Source of the DNA: an uncultured Erwinia sp.
Lineage (GTDB): Bacteria > Pseudomonadota > Gammaproteobacteria > Enterobacterales > Enterobacteriaceae
Assembly: GCA_946221915.1 (NCBI GenBank)
Contig: CAMIKG010000016.1
Coordinates: 1-64,000 of the forward strand
Length of the DNA: 64,000 bases
Direction: 5' to 3'
The notes beneath the pieces are model-generated. The model was not told the origin of the DNA. It saw nothing but the letters and a program-made list of their open reading frames with translations, and ran no database searches. The position numbers were made by a program, and so were the translations under genes. Of this stretch, positions 10,401 through 19,076 are shown piece after piece. Numbering within the stretch: the first letter of the stretch is position 1; every line of letters begins with the position of its first letter.

Positions 10401-10624
10401 TGATGACCACCATGGCGGCGCTGCTTGGTGCGCTGCCGCTGATGCTGGCGCACGGTTCCGGCGCAGAGTTGCGTCAGCCGCTGGGGCTGGTAATTGTCGG
10501 CGGACTGATCGTCAGCCAGGTGCTGACCCTGTTCTCCACGCCGGTGATTTATCTGTGGTTTGATGGCCTGGCGCAGCGCGGCAAACGCTGGATGCGTGAT
10601 GCACAACGACGCGCGCAGGAGTAA
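7448..10624 (+). CDS. mdtB: RND efflux pump subunit, MdtB/MuxB-like, with serine-rich insertion
   Basis: Inner-membrane RND transporter of 1058 aa, slightly longer than E. coli MdtB (about 1040). It has the family start (FIERPVATILLMVAVLLSG), the relay helix GFVIDDAIVVVENIARR, and the C-terminal GIVKKNAIMMIDFALEAEH block typical of MdtB/MdtC. The extra length is a serine-rich low-complexity tract at residues 775-802 (bases 9770-9854), in the second periplasmic loop just before TSIAKIHLRTGS. It is expected to form a heterotrimer with the next protein, as MdtB2C does in E. coli. The gene starts inside mdtA and ends two bases before mdtC. Confidence 0.88.
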   Translation: MNPSRIFIERPVATILLMVAVLLSGIFAYRLLSTSALPQVDYPTIQVTTLYPGASPDVMASSVTAPLERQLGQMSGLSQMSSSSSSGSSVITLKFSLELSLDIAEQEVQAAINAADSLLPTDLPNPPTYKKVNPADNAVISLAATSDNLPLTRVQDLVNTRIALKLSQISGVGMVTLAGGHQPAIRVQMNPQALAAHGLTLEDVNTLIGNSNVNGSKGGFDGKYHSITIDANDQLRTAQEYGKLILTYQDGAALRLRDIATISEAAENSYQSAWANRSPAIVISVQRQPGANVIAVVDAIKAQLPTLQASLPDGVKVSILSDRTQTIRASISDVQFELMLSIALVVMVTFLFLRNIAATLIPSMAVPLSLVGTFGVMYLCGFSLNNLSLMALTIATGFVIDDAIVVVENIARRLEEGETPMQAALKGSAQIGFTIISLTFSLIAVLIPLLFMGDVVGRLFREFAITLAVAILVSMVVSLTLTPMLCAYLLRHIPEHRQSRFYRKGGEFFDALVRGYDRMLTVVLNHQPLTLLVALGTLVLTALLYLVIPKGFFPSQDTGLIQGVTVASQDVSFAEMSKRQQQLAEIILQNPAVESLSSSVGIDGNNTSLNSGRLQINLKSFDERDERADAVIKELQQATQKVPGIQLYLQSAQDLTVNDQVTPSQYQFTLDDADSENLVQWTPKLLTALQQRPEFNGVVSNLQDQGQVAYVELNRDAAARYGITASDVDTALYNAFGQRLVSTIFTQSNQYRVVLEVQPKYQQSPASFDDIWLASSQSSSGSSTSSSSTSSSSSGSSGTSSSNGMVRLTSIAKIHLRTGSLVNMRLNQFPAVTVSFNLNEGYSLEEGQQAISEVSQQLAQPESITLRYQGEASSFQSATGNTLWLILAALLTMYIVLGILYESFIHPVTILSTLPSAAVGALLTLLLADTEFSLIALIGVILLIGIVKKNAIMMIDFALEAEHKQHLSPREAIHQACLLRFRPILMTTMAALLGALPLMLAHGSGAELRQPLGLVIVGGLIVSQVLTLFSTPVIYLWFDGLAQRGKRWMRDAQRRAQE

Positions 10625-10626
10625 CC

Positions 10627-13600
10627 ATGATTAAGTTGTTTATCTTCCGCCCGGTGGCGACGCTGCTGCTGACTTTCGCGCTGCTGCTGCTTGGGCTGCT
10701 GGGCTACCGCTTACTGCCGGTCGCGCCGTTGCCGCAGGTGGATCTGCCGACCATTATGGTCTCCGCCAATCTCGCGGGCGCCAGCCCGGAAACCATGGCG
10801 GCGACGGTGGCGACGCCGCTGGAACGCGCGCTGGGGCAGATTGCGGGTATCACTGAAATGACCTCCAGCAGTTCGCAGGGGTCGACCACCATCATTCTGC
10901 AGTTTGACCTCGACCGCGATATCAACGGCGCGGCGCGCGATGTACAGGGCGCGATCAACGCCGCGCGCAGTTTGCTGCCGAGCAGCATGGCGTCGCTGCC
11001 GACCTACCGTAAAGCCAACCCGTCAGAAGCGCCGATCGTGCTGATGGCGCTGACTTCCTCGGTGGTGAGCAGCGGTGAGCTGTACAATCTGGCGGACAGC
11101 AAACTGAAGCAAAAAATTGCCCAGGTGAAGGGCGTCGGCCAGGTGTCGCTGATCGGCAGCGCCTTACCGGCGGTGCGCATCACGCTGCAGCCGCAGCAGC
11201 TGACGCACTACGGCGTGTCGCTGGATACGGTGCGCAGCGCGATTGCCAACAGCACCACCAACCTGCCCAAGGGGATGCTGGAAGGGGAGCAGCACTCCTG
11301 GGTGGTGGACAGCAATGGTCAGCTGAATAAAGCCAGTGAGTACCGCAATCTGGTGGTGAGCTACAAGGAGGGACGCGCGATTCATCTCAGCGATGTCGCC
11401 TCGGTGTATGACTCGGTTGAGGACAAATACAACGTCGGTTATTACAACCAGACGCCGTCGGTGATGCTGGTGATCACCCGCTCGGCGGGTTCCAATATGC
11501 TGGAAACTATCGACGCGATTAAAGCGCTGGTGCCCGCCCTGCAGAAAGATCTGCCGGGCAATGTCAGCCTGAAGCTGGTGGTGGATCGCTCCACCAATAT
11601 CCGCTCCTCGCTGTATGAAACCGAAGAGACGCTGCTGATTGCCATCCTGCTGGTGATTGGTGTGGTGTTTGTGTTCCTGCGCAATGTGCGGGCGCTGACC
11701 ATTCCGGCGCTGGCGCTGCCGGTGTCGCTGATTGGCACCTGCGCGGTGATGTATGTGCTTGGCTACAGTCTCGATAATATGTCGCTGATGGCGCTGATCA
11801 TCGCCACCGGTTTTGTCGTCGATGATGCGATTGTGGTGCTGGAAAATATTACCCGCTATATCGAAAAGGGGCTGAGTCCGGTGCGCGCCGCGCTGAAAGG
11901 GGCGCAGGAGGTCAGCTTTACCGTGCTGTCGATGACGCTGTCGCTGGTGGCGGTATTTATTCCGCTGCTGCTGATGGGCAGCCTGGTCGGCCGTCTGTTC
12001 CGCGAATTCGCTGTGACGCTGACGGTGTCACTGATTATCTCCATGCTGGTGTCACTGACGCTGACGCCCATGCTCTGTTCGCGTCTGCTGCGGCGCAAGC
12101 CGAAAGTCACTGAGCGCCCGCATCCGCTGTATCAGTGGATTGAAAACCGCCTCAATGGCCTGCTGGCCTCTTATTCGTCGGCGCTGAACTGGGTGATGCG
12201 CCATCAGCGCCTGACGCTGTTCAGCCTGCTGCTGACCATTGTGCTTAACGTGTTCCTCTATTCGGTGGTGCAGAAAGGCTTCTTCCCGAATCAGGACACC
12301 GGGCTGCTGATGGGTATGCTGCGCGCCGACCAGAATGTCTCGTTCCAGGCGATGCAGCCGAAACTGCAGGCGTACAGCAAGATGATTGCGGAAGACCCGG
12401 CGGTGGATGGCGTGATGTCCTCAATGGGCAGCGGCGCCTTTGGCTCACGCAACAGCGCCAACTTCTTTGTGCATCTGAAAGATCTCGATCAGCGCGATGC
12501 CAGCGCCAGCGAAGTGGCGAACCGGCTGAGCATGAAATCGCAAAACGATGCCGGTATTCAGCTGTTCCTGATGGCGGCGCAGGATATTCATGTTGGCGGG
12601 CGCAGCGCCAACGCCACTTACCAGTACAGCCTGCAGGCGGACGATCTCGATACACTGCGCATCTGGACGCCGAAAGTGAAAGCGGCGCTGGAAAAGATGC
12701 CGCAGTTCACCAGCGTCGATACCGATTCGCAGACCGGCGGCCAGGAAGTGCTGATCACCATCGATCGTGACCGCGCCAGCCAGCTTGGCGTCAATGTGAA
12801 GATGCTCGACACGCTGCTGAACAATGCTTTCAGCCAGCGGCAGGTGGCGACGCTGTATCACTCACTCAATCAGTACCATGTGGTGATCACGCTGGATGAT
12901 GACTACACGCGCGATCCGGCGATCCTCAGTCAGCTGTTTGTGGTCAATGACAGCGGCAATCAAATCCCGCTGTCTGCGTTCGCCAGCTTCAGTGGCGCCA
13001 ATGCGCCGCTGTCGGTGGCGCATCAGGGGCAGTCGGCCACCAGCACCGTGGCCTTTAACCTGGCGGACGGCGTGTCGCTGGAGCAGGCGCAGGGACTGAT
13101 CAAACGTGCGATGGCGGAAATTGCCTTGCCGGACACCATCAACGCCAGCTTCCAGGGCACGGCGAAAATGTTCGCCGATCTGGCGACCACCATGCCGTGG
13201 CTGATTATGGCGGCGCTGGCGGCGGTGTATATCGTGCTGGGGATGTTGTATGAGAGCTACATTCATCCGATCACCATTCTCTCGACTCTGCCGTCGGCGG
13301 GCGTCGGCGCGTTGCTGCTGTTGCTGCTGACCAATACCCAGCTGACGGTGATTGCGCTGATCGGTATTTTGCTGCTGATTGGCATCGTCAAAAAGAACGC
13401 CATTATGATGATCGATTTTGCGCTGGCGGCGGAGCGTGAGCAGGGCATGACGCCACAGCAGGCGATTACGCAAGCCTGCCTGATGCGCTTCCGCCCGATT
13501 ATGATGACCACGCTGGCGGCGTTCTTTGGCGCACTGCCGCTGGCGCTGGGCACCGGCGGTGATGCCGATATCCGCCGCCCGCTGGGGCTGGCGATTGCCG

Positions 13601-13719
13601 GTGGCCTCGCGTTAAGCCAGCTGTTAACCCTGTTCACCACCCCGGTGGTGTATCTCTATCTTGATCGCGCCAGCCGCGCCACGAAACGCCAGTGGCAACG
13701 CCTGCGCCATGCTGAATAA
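10627..13719 (+). CDS. mdtC: RND efflux pump subunit, MdtC/MuxC-like
   Basis: Second RND transporter of the heteromeric pump, 1030 aa (E. coli MdtC 1025). It starts with a pump-type amphipathic segment (IKLFIFRPVATLLLTFALLL), has the relay helix GFVVDDAIVVLENITRYIEKG, and GIVKKNAIMMIDFALAAEREQ near the C-terminus. It lacks the serine insertion seen in its partner. It lies two bases after mdtB and six bases before the outer-membrane channel gene, so the four genes are probably one transcript. Related E. coli pumps export bile salts, novobiocin and metal-linked compounds; the substrate here is unknown. Confidence 0.9.
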   Translation: MIKLFIFRPVATLLLTFALLLLGLLGYRLLPVAPLPQVDLPTIMVSANLAGASPETMAATVATPLERALGQIAGITEMTSSSSQGSTTIILQFDLDRDINGAARDVQGAINAARSLLPSSMASLPTYRKANPSEAPIVLMALTSSVVSSGELYNLADSKLKQKIAQVKGVGQVSLIGSALPAVRITLQPQQLTHYGVSLDTVRSAIANSTTNLPKGMLEGEQHSWVVDSNGQLNKASEYRNLVVSYKEGRAIHLSDVASVYDSVEDKYNVGYYNQTPSVMLVITRSAGSNMLETIDAIKALVPALQKDLPGNVSLKLVVDRSTNIRSSLYETEETLLIAILLVIGVVFVFLRNVRALTIPALALPVSLIGTCAVMYVLGYSLDNMSLMALIIATGFVVDDAIVVLENITRYIEKGLSPVRAALKGAQEVSFTVLSMTLSLVAVFIPLLLMGSLVGRLFREFAVTLTVSLIISMLVSLTLTPMLCSRLLRRKPKVTERPHPLYQWIENRLNGLLASYSSALNWVMRHQRLTLFSLLLTIVLNVFLYSVVQKGFFPNQDTGLLMGMLRADQNVSFQAMQPKLQAYSKMIAEDPAVDGVMSSMGSGAFGSRNSANFFVHLKDLDQRDASASEVANRLSMKSQNDAGIQLFLMAAQDIHVGGRSANATYQYSLQADDLDTLRIWTPKVKAALEKMPQFTSVDTDSQTGGQEVLITIDRDRASQLGVNVKMLDTLLNNAFSQRQVATLYHSLNQYHVVITLDDDYTRDPAILSQLFVVNDSGNQIPLSAFASFSGANAPLSVAHQGQSATSTVAFNLADGVSLEQAQGLIKRAMAEIALPDTINASFQGTAKMFADLATTMPWLIMAALAAVYIVLGMLYESYIHPITILSTLPSAGVGALLLLLLTNTQLTVIALIGILLLIGIVKKNAIMMIDFALAAEREQGMTPQQAITQACLMRFRPIMMTTLAAFFGALPLALGTGGDADIRRPLGLAIAGGLALSQLLTLFTTPVVYLYLDRASRATKRQWQRLRHAE

Positions 13720-13725
13720 TCTGTG

Positions 13726-15150
13726 ATGAAAATGAACCAGGCAAAATTATCGACATTAATCATGGCGTTGCTGCTTACCGGCTGCAGCGTCGGGCCTGAT
13801 TATCAGCGCCCGGCGGTCACTACCCCGCTGCAGTACAAATACGCCGCGGGCTGGCGCGAAGCGCAGCCGCAGGATGCACTGAGCAAAGGTGAGTGGTGGG
13901 CGGTGTATCAGGACGCGACGCTGGCACAGCTGCTGACGCAGGTGCAAATCTCCAACCAGAATGTGGCGCAGTATGAAGCCAAATACCGCCAGGCGCTGGC
14001 GTTAGCGGGCGGATCGCGCGCCGATCTGCTGCCCACGGTCAGCGGCAGCGCCAGCTCCACGCGCAGCGGCAGTCGCGCCACCAGCACGCTGAGCGGTGTC
14101 GATCAGCGTACGGTCAGCGACAGCCACTCGGCGCAGCTGAGCGCCAGCTGGGAGCTGGATCTGTGGGGCAAACTGCGCCGCACGCTGGAAGAGAATCAGG
14201 CGAGCGCCGAGGCCAGCGCGGCTGAGCTGGCGAATATCACCCTCAGCGCCCAGTCGTCGCTGGCGCAGAACTACTTCCAGTTGCGGGTGATGGATCAGCA
14301 GATTGCGTTGTACCAGCAGAGTGTCACCGCCTATGAGCGCTATCTGCAGGTGATTAACAATAAATATCAGGCAGGCGCGGAGTCGCGCGGCACGCTGGCG
14401 CAGGCGCAAACCCAGCTGGAGAGCGCGCGCGCGTCGCAGCTGGATCTGGTGTGGCAGCGCGCTCAGCTGGAACATGCCATCGCACTGCTGATTGGCAAAA
14501 CACCAGCGGAGTTCAGCCTGCCCGCAGCACCGCTGGCGGCGAAAATGCCGGCGATTCCGCAGGCGCTGCCATCACAGCTGCTGCAGCGGCGGCCGGATAT
14601 TGCCTATGCCGAACGCAATGTCGCCGCCGCTAATGCCGCGATTGGCGTGGCGATTGCCGGTTATTTCCCGGATCTGACTCTCAGCGCCAGCGGCGGCTTC
14701 TCCAGCTCGACGCTGCATAATTTGCTGTCGCTGCCGAACCGTACCTGGTCGCTGGGGCCTGAGCTGAGCGGCACGGTGCTCGATTTCGGCGCGACCTCCG
14801 CCAAAGTGGATCAGGCGCGCGCCAGCTATGACGCCTCGGTTGCCAGCTATCGTCAGGCGGTGCTGGAAGGTTTCCAGGAAGTGGAAAACTATCTGGTGGA
14901 GCTGAAAACGCTTGATGCTGAAATTGCCGCGCAGCAGCGCGCCACCGATTCGGCGAAAGAATCCGCGCGCGTTACGGCGAATCAGTACGAGGCGGGGATG
15001 ATCGATTATCTGGATGTCGCCACCACCGAGAACACCAGTCTGAGCCAGCAGCAGAGTTTACTGTCGCTGCAAAGCACCCAGTGGGTGGCCAGCGTTGAGC
15101 TGATCGCCGCGCTGGGCGGCGGCTGGCACGCGCCGCAGCAGACGCATTAA
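13726..15150 (+). CDS. Outer-membrane efflux channel lipoprotein (NodT/OpmB family)
   Basis: Channel partner for the MdtABC-like pump, 474 aa. ATG 13726 or 13732 is preferred over the GTG at 13723; all give a signal ending in LLLTGC (lipobox) followed by SVGPDYQRPAV, the usual NodT start. It has two outer-membrane efflux repeats, including LPSQLLQRRPDI and YFPDLTLSASGGF. Its position six bases after mdtC gives a complete tripartite operon like Pseudomonas muxABC-opmB and unlike E. coli mdtABCD-baeSR, which uses TolC. It is paralogous to the channel at 4680 but clearly diverged. No terminator is visible before the chemoreceptor gene 82 bases on. Confidence 0.88.
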   Translation: MKMNQAKLSTLIMALLLTGCSVGPDYQRPAVTTPLQYKYAAGWREAQPQDALSKGEWWAVYQDATLAQLLTQVQISNQNVAQYEAKYRQALALAGGSRADLLPTVSGSASSTRSGSRATSTLSGVDQRTVSDSHSAQLSASWELDLWGKLRRTLEENQASAEASAAELANITLSAQSSLAQNYFQLRVMDQQIALYQQSVTAYERYLQVINNKYQAGAESRGTLAQAQTQLESARASQLDLVWQRAQLEHAIALLIGKTPAEFSLPAAPLAAKMPAIPQALPSQLLQRRPDIAYAERNVAAANAAIGVAIAGYFPDLTLSASGGFSSSTLHNLLSLPNRTWSLGPELSGTVLDFGATSAKVDQARASYDASVASYRQAVLEGFQEVENYLVELKTLDAEIAAQQRATDSAKESARVTANQYEAGMIDYLDVATTENTSLSQQQSLLSLQSTQWVASVELIAALGGGWHAPQQTH

Positions 15151-15232
15151 ATTGTAACAACGCTAAAGCTGATTACTGCGTCGCCGATAAATGTAGCAAC
15201 TGATTCATTTTTGTTAACCAGGTGCTGCAGTA

Positions 15233-16783
15233 ATGAAAAATATCTCGATAAAAACCGGCCTGCTCTCGTTGCTGGCGCTGATGACCGCTCTGCTGCTGAT
15301 TGTCAGCGTGATGGGCACGGTGGCGATCAATAAGAGCTATCAGTCGCTGATGGCGGTGAATACCACTCAGGGGGTGCTGCTGGGCAATCTGTCCAGCAGC
15401 AACACCAATATGCAGCGTATTCGTGTGGTCGCCTCGCTGGCGGTGCGTAATATCGAACTGGGTAAATTCGACGATGGCGCGGCAGCAGCAGGGCGGGCGG
15501 AAACTTACGCCAATACCGCCAATGAAGAGCTGCAGCGTTTCTTCGCTGCGGTGAAAGGCAATCCAGAGGCGGAAGCGCTGGCGCAGGAGATCAATAAAGC
15601 CTACCAGACGTATCGCGATAACGGCCTGAATCCGATGATCGCTGCGCTGAAGCAGCGCGATCTGAAAACCTACTATCTGATGATCGACAGCCAGCTGCGT
15701 CCGCTCGGCATCGCCTTTGATAAAGCCAACAAAAACTTCTTCGATTATGCCCAGCAGGTGGGCCAGCAGCAGCTGGAAAATGCCACCAGTGATAAAACGC
15801 TGATGCTGGTGTTAATCGCGTTCTGCGGCGTGCTGACGCTGGTGCTGATGGTGCTGGCATGGCTGGTGATGCGCACCATGCTGATCCTGCCGCTGCAACA
15901 TGCCGTGCGCCTGCTGGAGCATATCGCCGAAGGCGATCTGACGCAGCCCATCCCGCCTGCCAGCGCCAGTGAGCTGGGACGCCTGAATGCCGGACTGGGC
16001 CTGATGCAGGATTCACTGGTGGCTTCGGTGTCGCGGGTGCGTGACGCCAGCGTGCAGATTGAAACCGGCTCGACCGAACTGGCGAACGGCAATGATGATT
16101 TGTCGCGCCGTACCGAGCAGTCTGCTTCCTCACTGGAAGAGACCGCGGCGAGCATGGAGCAGCTGACGGCGACGGTGAAACACAATGCCGAGAATGCGAA
16201 GCAGGGTCACGAGCTGTCGGAAAATGTCTCCGCCACCGCCCAGTCCGGCAGCAAAGTGATGCTGGACGTGATGGACAATATGAAAGAGATCGCCCGCAGT
16301 TCCGATCAGATTGCCAATATTCTTGGTGTGATTGACGGCATCGCCTTCCAGACCAATATCCTGGCGCTGAACGCCTCGGTGGAAGCGGCGCGTGCCGGTG
16401 AGCAGGGGCGTGGCTTTGCGGTGGTGGCAAATGAAGTGCGCGTGCTGGCGCAGCGCAGCGCGCAGGCGTCGAAAGAGATCCACGAGCTGATTGCTAACTC
16501 ACGCAGCCGGGTGGATACCGGTTCGCAGCTGACCACCCGCGCCAGCGAAACCATGACCACCATTGCTGAGCAGATAGTCAATATCAATGTGCTGATGCGC
16601 GAAATCGCCAGCGCCTCGAAGGAGCAGAGCCTGGGTATCGACCAGATCAATGTCGCGGTAAACCAGATGGAAGATGTGGCGCAGCAGAATGCCGCGCTGG
16701 TGGAAGAGTCGGCGATGGCGACCCGCTCCCTGCAGGATCAGACCAGCCAGCTGGTGCTGGCAATGTCCTCGTTCAAACTGTAA
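15233..16783 (+). CDS. Methyl-accepting chemotaxis protein (Tar/Tsr type)
   Basis: Transmembrane chemoreceptor, 516 aa. Layout: membrane helix 1 (about residues 8-32), a periplasmic four-helix-bundle sensor of Tar/Tsr size (about 33-185), membrane helix 2 (about 186-212), a HAMP domain (ILPLQHAVRLLEHIAEGDL), and a cytoplasmic methylation/signalling helix. The signalling tip reads IDGIAFQTNILALNASVEAA and GRGFAVVANEVRVLAQRS, the invariant CheA/CheW contact region. No NWETF-like CheR/CheB-binding pentapeptide is present at the C-terminus (it ends LAMSSFKL), so it is probably a low-abundance receptor dependent on others for methylation. The ligand is unknown. It may or may not be transcribed with the efflux operon upstream. 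Confidence 0.92.
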   Translation: MKNISIKTGLLSLLALMTALLLIVSVMGTVAINKSYQSLMAVNTTQGVLLGNLSSSNTNMQRIRVVASLAVRNIELGKFDDGAAAAGRAETYANTANEELQRFFAAVKGNPEAEALAQEINKAYQTYRDNGLNPMIAALKQRDLKTYYLMIDSQLRPLGIAFDKANKNFFDYAQQVGQQQLENATSDKTLMLVLIAFCGVLTLVLMVLAWLVMRTMLILPLQHAVRLLEHIAEGDLTQPIPPASASELGRLNAGLGLMQDSLVASVSRVRDASVQIETGSTELANGNDDLSRRTEQSASSLEETAASMEQLTATVKHNAENAKQGHELSENVSATAQSGSKVMLDVMDNMKEIARSSDQIANILGVIDGIAFQTNILALNASVEAARAGEQGRGFAVVANEVRVLAQRSAQASKEIHELIANSRSRVDTGSQLTTRASETMTTIAEQIVNINVLMREIASASKEQSLGIDQINVAVNQMEDVAQQNAALVEESAMATRSLQDQTSQLVLAMSSFKL

Positions 16784-16795
16784 TTCCCCGTCCTT

Positions 16796-16819
16796 CACCG
16801 CCAGCGACGGCTGGCGGTG
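16796..16819 (+). terminator. Hairpin after chemoreceptor gene, possible terminator
   Basis: A perfect 10-bp stem CACCGCCAGC/GCTGGCGGTG with loop GACG lies 13 bases past the stop codon. No clear T tract follows, so intrinsic termination is uncertain. Confidence 0.4.
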
Positions 16820-16919
16820 CCTTGCCGTAACAATTTCTCTATTTTGTCTTAGCGCGCATTGAGTTACGCCGTCATATCCTGCATGGTGTAGGCAATCTTG
16901 TTGCTGCTAAGGAGCTGGC

Positions 16920-19076
16920 ATGTTGTTCTCGTTTTTCCGCTGGTTATTTCGCCTGATGTATCGCGTTGAACTGCGCGGCGATCTGGCTGCGCTCAATAAA
17001 CAGCGGGTGCTGATTACGCCAAACCATATGTCTTTCCTCGATGGCGTACTGCTGGCGGTATTTCTGCCAGTCAAACCGGTGTTTGCCGTGTACTCATCGG
17101 TCAGTGAAAAGTGGTATATGCGCTGGCTGAAGTCGGTTATCGATTTTGTCCCGCTGGACCCGACCAAACCGATGGCGGTGAAAGCGCTGGTGCGCCTGAT
17201 TGGCAGCGGGCGTCCGGTGGTGATTTTCCCGGAAGGGCGCATCACGGTGACTGGTTCACTGATGAAAATTTACAGCGGCGCCGGTTTTGTTGCCGCCAAA
17301 TCGCAGGCGAATGTGGTGCCGCTGCGTATTGAAGGCGCGGAGTACACGCCCTTTGGTCGCCTGGGCGGGGTGTTTAAACGCCGCCTGTTCCCGCGTATTA
17401 CCCTGACGGTGCTGCCTGCCACCACCATTCCGATGCCCGATGCGCCACGTGCGCGCGACCGCCGTGTTCTTGCCGGTGAACATCTGCATCATGTGATGAT
17501 GGAAGCGCGCATGGCGGTGCGTCCGCGTGAAACGCTGTATGAAGCGTTTCTCAGCGCGCGTACCCGCTACGGCTATTTCAAAACCTGTATCGAAGACATT
17601 AACTTCGCGCCGGACAGCTACACCGGGCTGCTGAAAAAGGCGCTCGGCGTGGGGCGTATTCTTGAGCGCTACACCCGCCAGGGCGAATATATCGGTCTGC
17701 TGCTGCCGAATGCCACGGTAACGGCGGCGGCGGTGCTCGGTGCGTCAATGCGCGGCCGTATTCCGGCGATGCTCAACTACACCGCAGGCGTGCAGGGACT
17801 GAGCAGCGCACTGAAAGCGGCGCAGGCCAGCACCGTCTTTACCTCGCGTCAGTTCCTTGAGAAGGGCAAGCTGGAGCATCTGCCGCAGGGCGTGACGGAA
17901 GTAAAATGGATTTACCTCGAAGATCTGAAAGACACCGTCACGCTGCAGGATAAACTGTGGATACTCGGTCATCTGCTGCTGCCGCGCAGCGCGATGGTGG
18001 CACAGCAGCCGGAAGATGCAGCGATGGTGCTGTTTACCTCCGGTTCCGAGGGCAACCCGAAAGGCGTGGTGCATTCGCATAAAAGTCTGCTGGCGAACGT
18101 GGAGCAGATCCGCACCGTGGCGGATTTCACGCCGCGTGATCGCTTTATGTCGGCGCTGCCGCTGTTCCATGCCTTTGGTTTAACCGTCGGGCTGTTTACC
18201 CCGCTGATGACCGGCGCGGAAGTGTTTCTCTATCCAAGCCCGCTGCATTATCGCATCGTGCCGGAGCTGGTGTACGACCGTAACTGCACCGTGCTGTTTG
18301 GCACCTCCACCTTCCTTGGCAACTATGCGCGTTTCGCCAATCCGTATGATTTCGCCCGCCTGCGCTATGTGGTGGCCGGTGCGGAGAAACTGCAGGAGAA
18401 CACCCGCCAGCTTTGGCAGGAGCGTTTTGGCATTCGCATTCTGGAAGGCTATGGCGTTACCGAGTGCGCGCCGGTGGTGGCGATTAACGTGCCGATGGCG
18501 GCGCGTGCGCACACCGTGGGGCGTATTCTTCCGGGCATGGATTCACGTCTGATCGCTGTGCCGGGGATTGAGCAGGGCGGTCAGTTGCAGCTGCGTGGCC
18601 CGAACGTGATGAAAGGTTATCTGCGTGTCGAGCGCCCGGGCGTGCTTGAGGAGCCACAGGCGGATAATGGCGAAGGCGAAATGGAAGCGGGCTGGTACGA
18701 CACTGGCGATATCGTCAGCTTTGACGACGGCGGCTTCTGCCAGATCCAGGGACGCGTGAAACGCTTCGCCAAAATTGCCGGAGAGATGGTGTCGCTGGAG
18801 AGCGTGGAACAGATTGCGCTGAAGGCTTCCGCTGAAAAAATGCATGCCGCCAGTATGAAATCTGACGGTAATCGCGGTGAAGCACTGGTGCTGTTTACTA
18901 CCGACAGCGAGCTGACGCGTGAACAGCTGCAGCGCGCCGCGCGTGAACTGGGCAGCCCGGAGCTGGCGGTGCCGCGCGATATCCGTTTCCTGCAGCAGTT
19001 ACCGCTGTTGGGCAGCGGCAAACCCGATTTTGTCACCCTGCGTAACATGGCGGAAGAAGAGGCGCACACCGCATGA
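16920..19076 (+). CDS. aas: Bifunctional acyl-ACP synthetase / 2-acylglycerophosphoethanolamine acyltransferase
   Basis: Re-acylates lysophosphatidylethanolamine in the inner membrane and charges ACP with fatty acid; 718 aa, matching E. coli Aas (719). The N-terminal PlsC-type acyltransferase domain (about residues 15-140) carries the HX4D motif NHMSFLDG and the FPEGR block. The C-terminal ANL adenylating domain (about 230-700) carries LFTSGSEGNPKGVVHSHKS and the GYGVTECAPVV and YDTGDIV motifs. GGAG lies just upstream of ATG 16920. Its stop overlaps the lplT start (ATGA), the conserved aas-lplT pair in which LplT supplies the lysophospholipid substrate. Confidence 0.97.
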   Translation: MLFSFFRWLFRLMYRVELRGDLAALNKQRVLITPNHMSFLDGVLLAVFLPVKPVFAVYSSVSEKWYMRWLKSVIDFVPLDPTKPMAVKALVRLIGSGRPVVIFPEGRITVTGSLMKIYSGAGFVAAKSQANVVPLRIEGAEYTPFGRLGGVFKRRLFPRITLTVLPATTIPMPDAPRARDRRVLAGEHLHHVMMEARMAVRPRETLYEAFLSARTRYGYFKTCIEDINFAPDSYTGLLKKALGVGRILERYTRQGEYIGLLLPNATVTAAAVLGASMRGRIPAMLNYTAGVQGLSSALKAAQASTVFTSRQFLEKGKLEHLPQGVTEVKWIYLEDLKDTVTLQDKLWILGHLLLPRSAMVAQQPEDAAMVLFTSGSEGNPKGVVHSHKSLLANVEQIRTVADFTPRDRFMSALPLFHAFGLTVGLFTPLMTGAEVFLYPSPLHYRIVPELVYDRNCTVLFGTSTFLGNYARFANPYDFARLRYVVAGAEKLQENTRQLWQERFGIRILEGYGVTECAPVVAINVPMAARAHTVGRILPGMDSRLIAVPGIEQGGQLQLRGPNVMKGYLRVERPGVLEEPQADNGEGEMEAGWYDTGDIVSFDDGGFCQIQGRVKRFAKIAGEMVSLESVEQIALKASAEKMHAASMKSDGNRGEALVLFTTDSELTREQLQRAARELGSPELAVPRDIRFLQQLPLLGSGKPDFVTLRNMAEEEAHTA

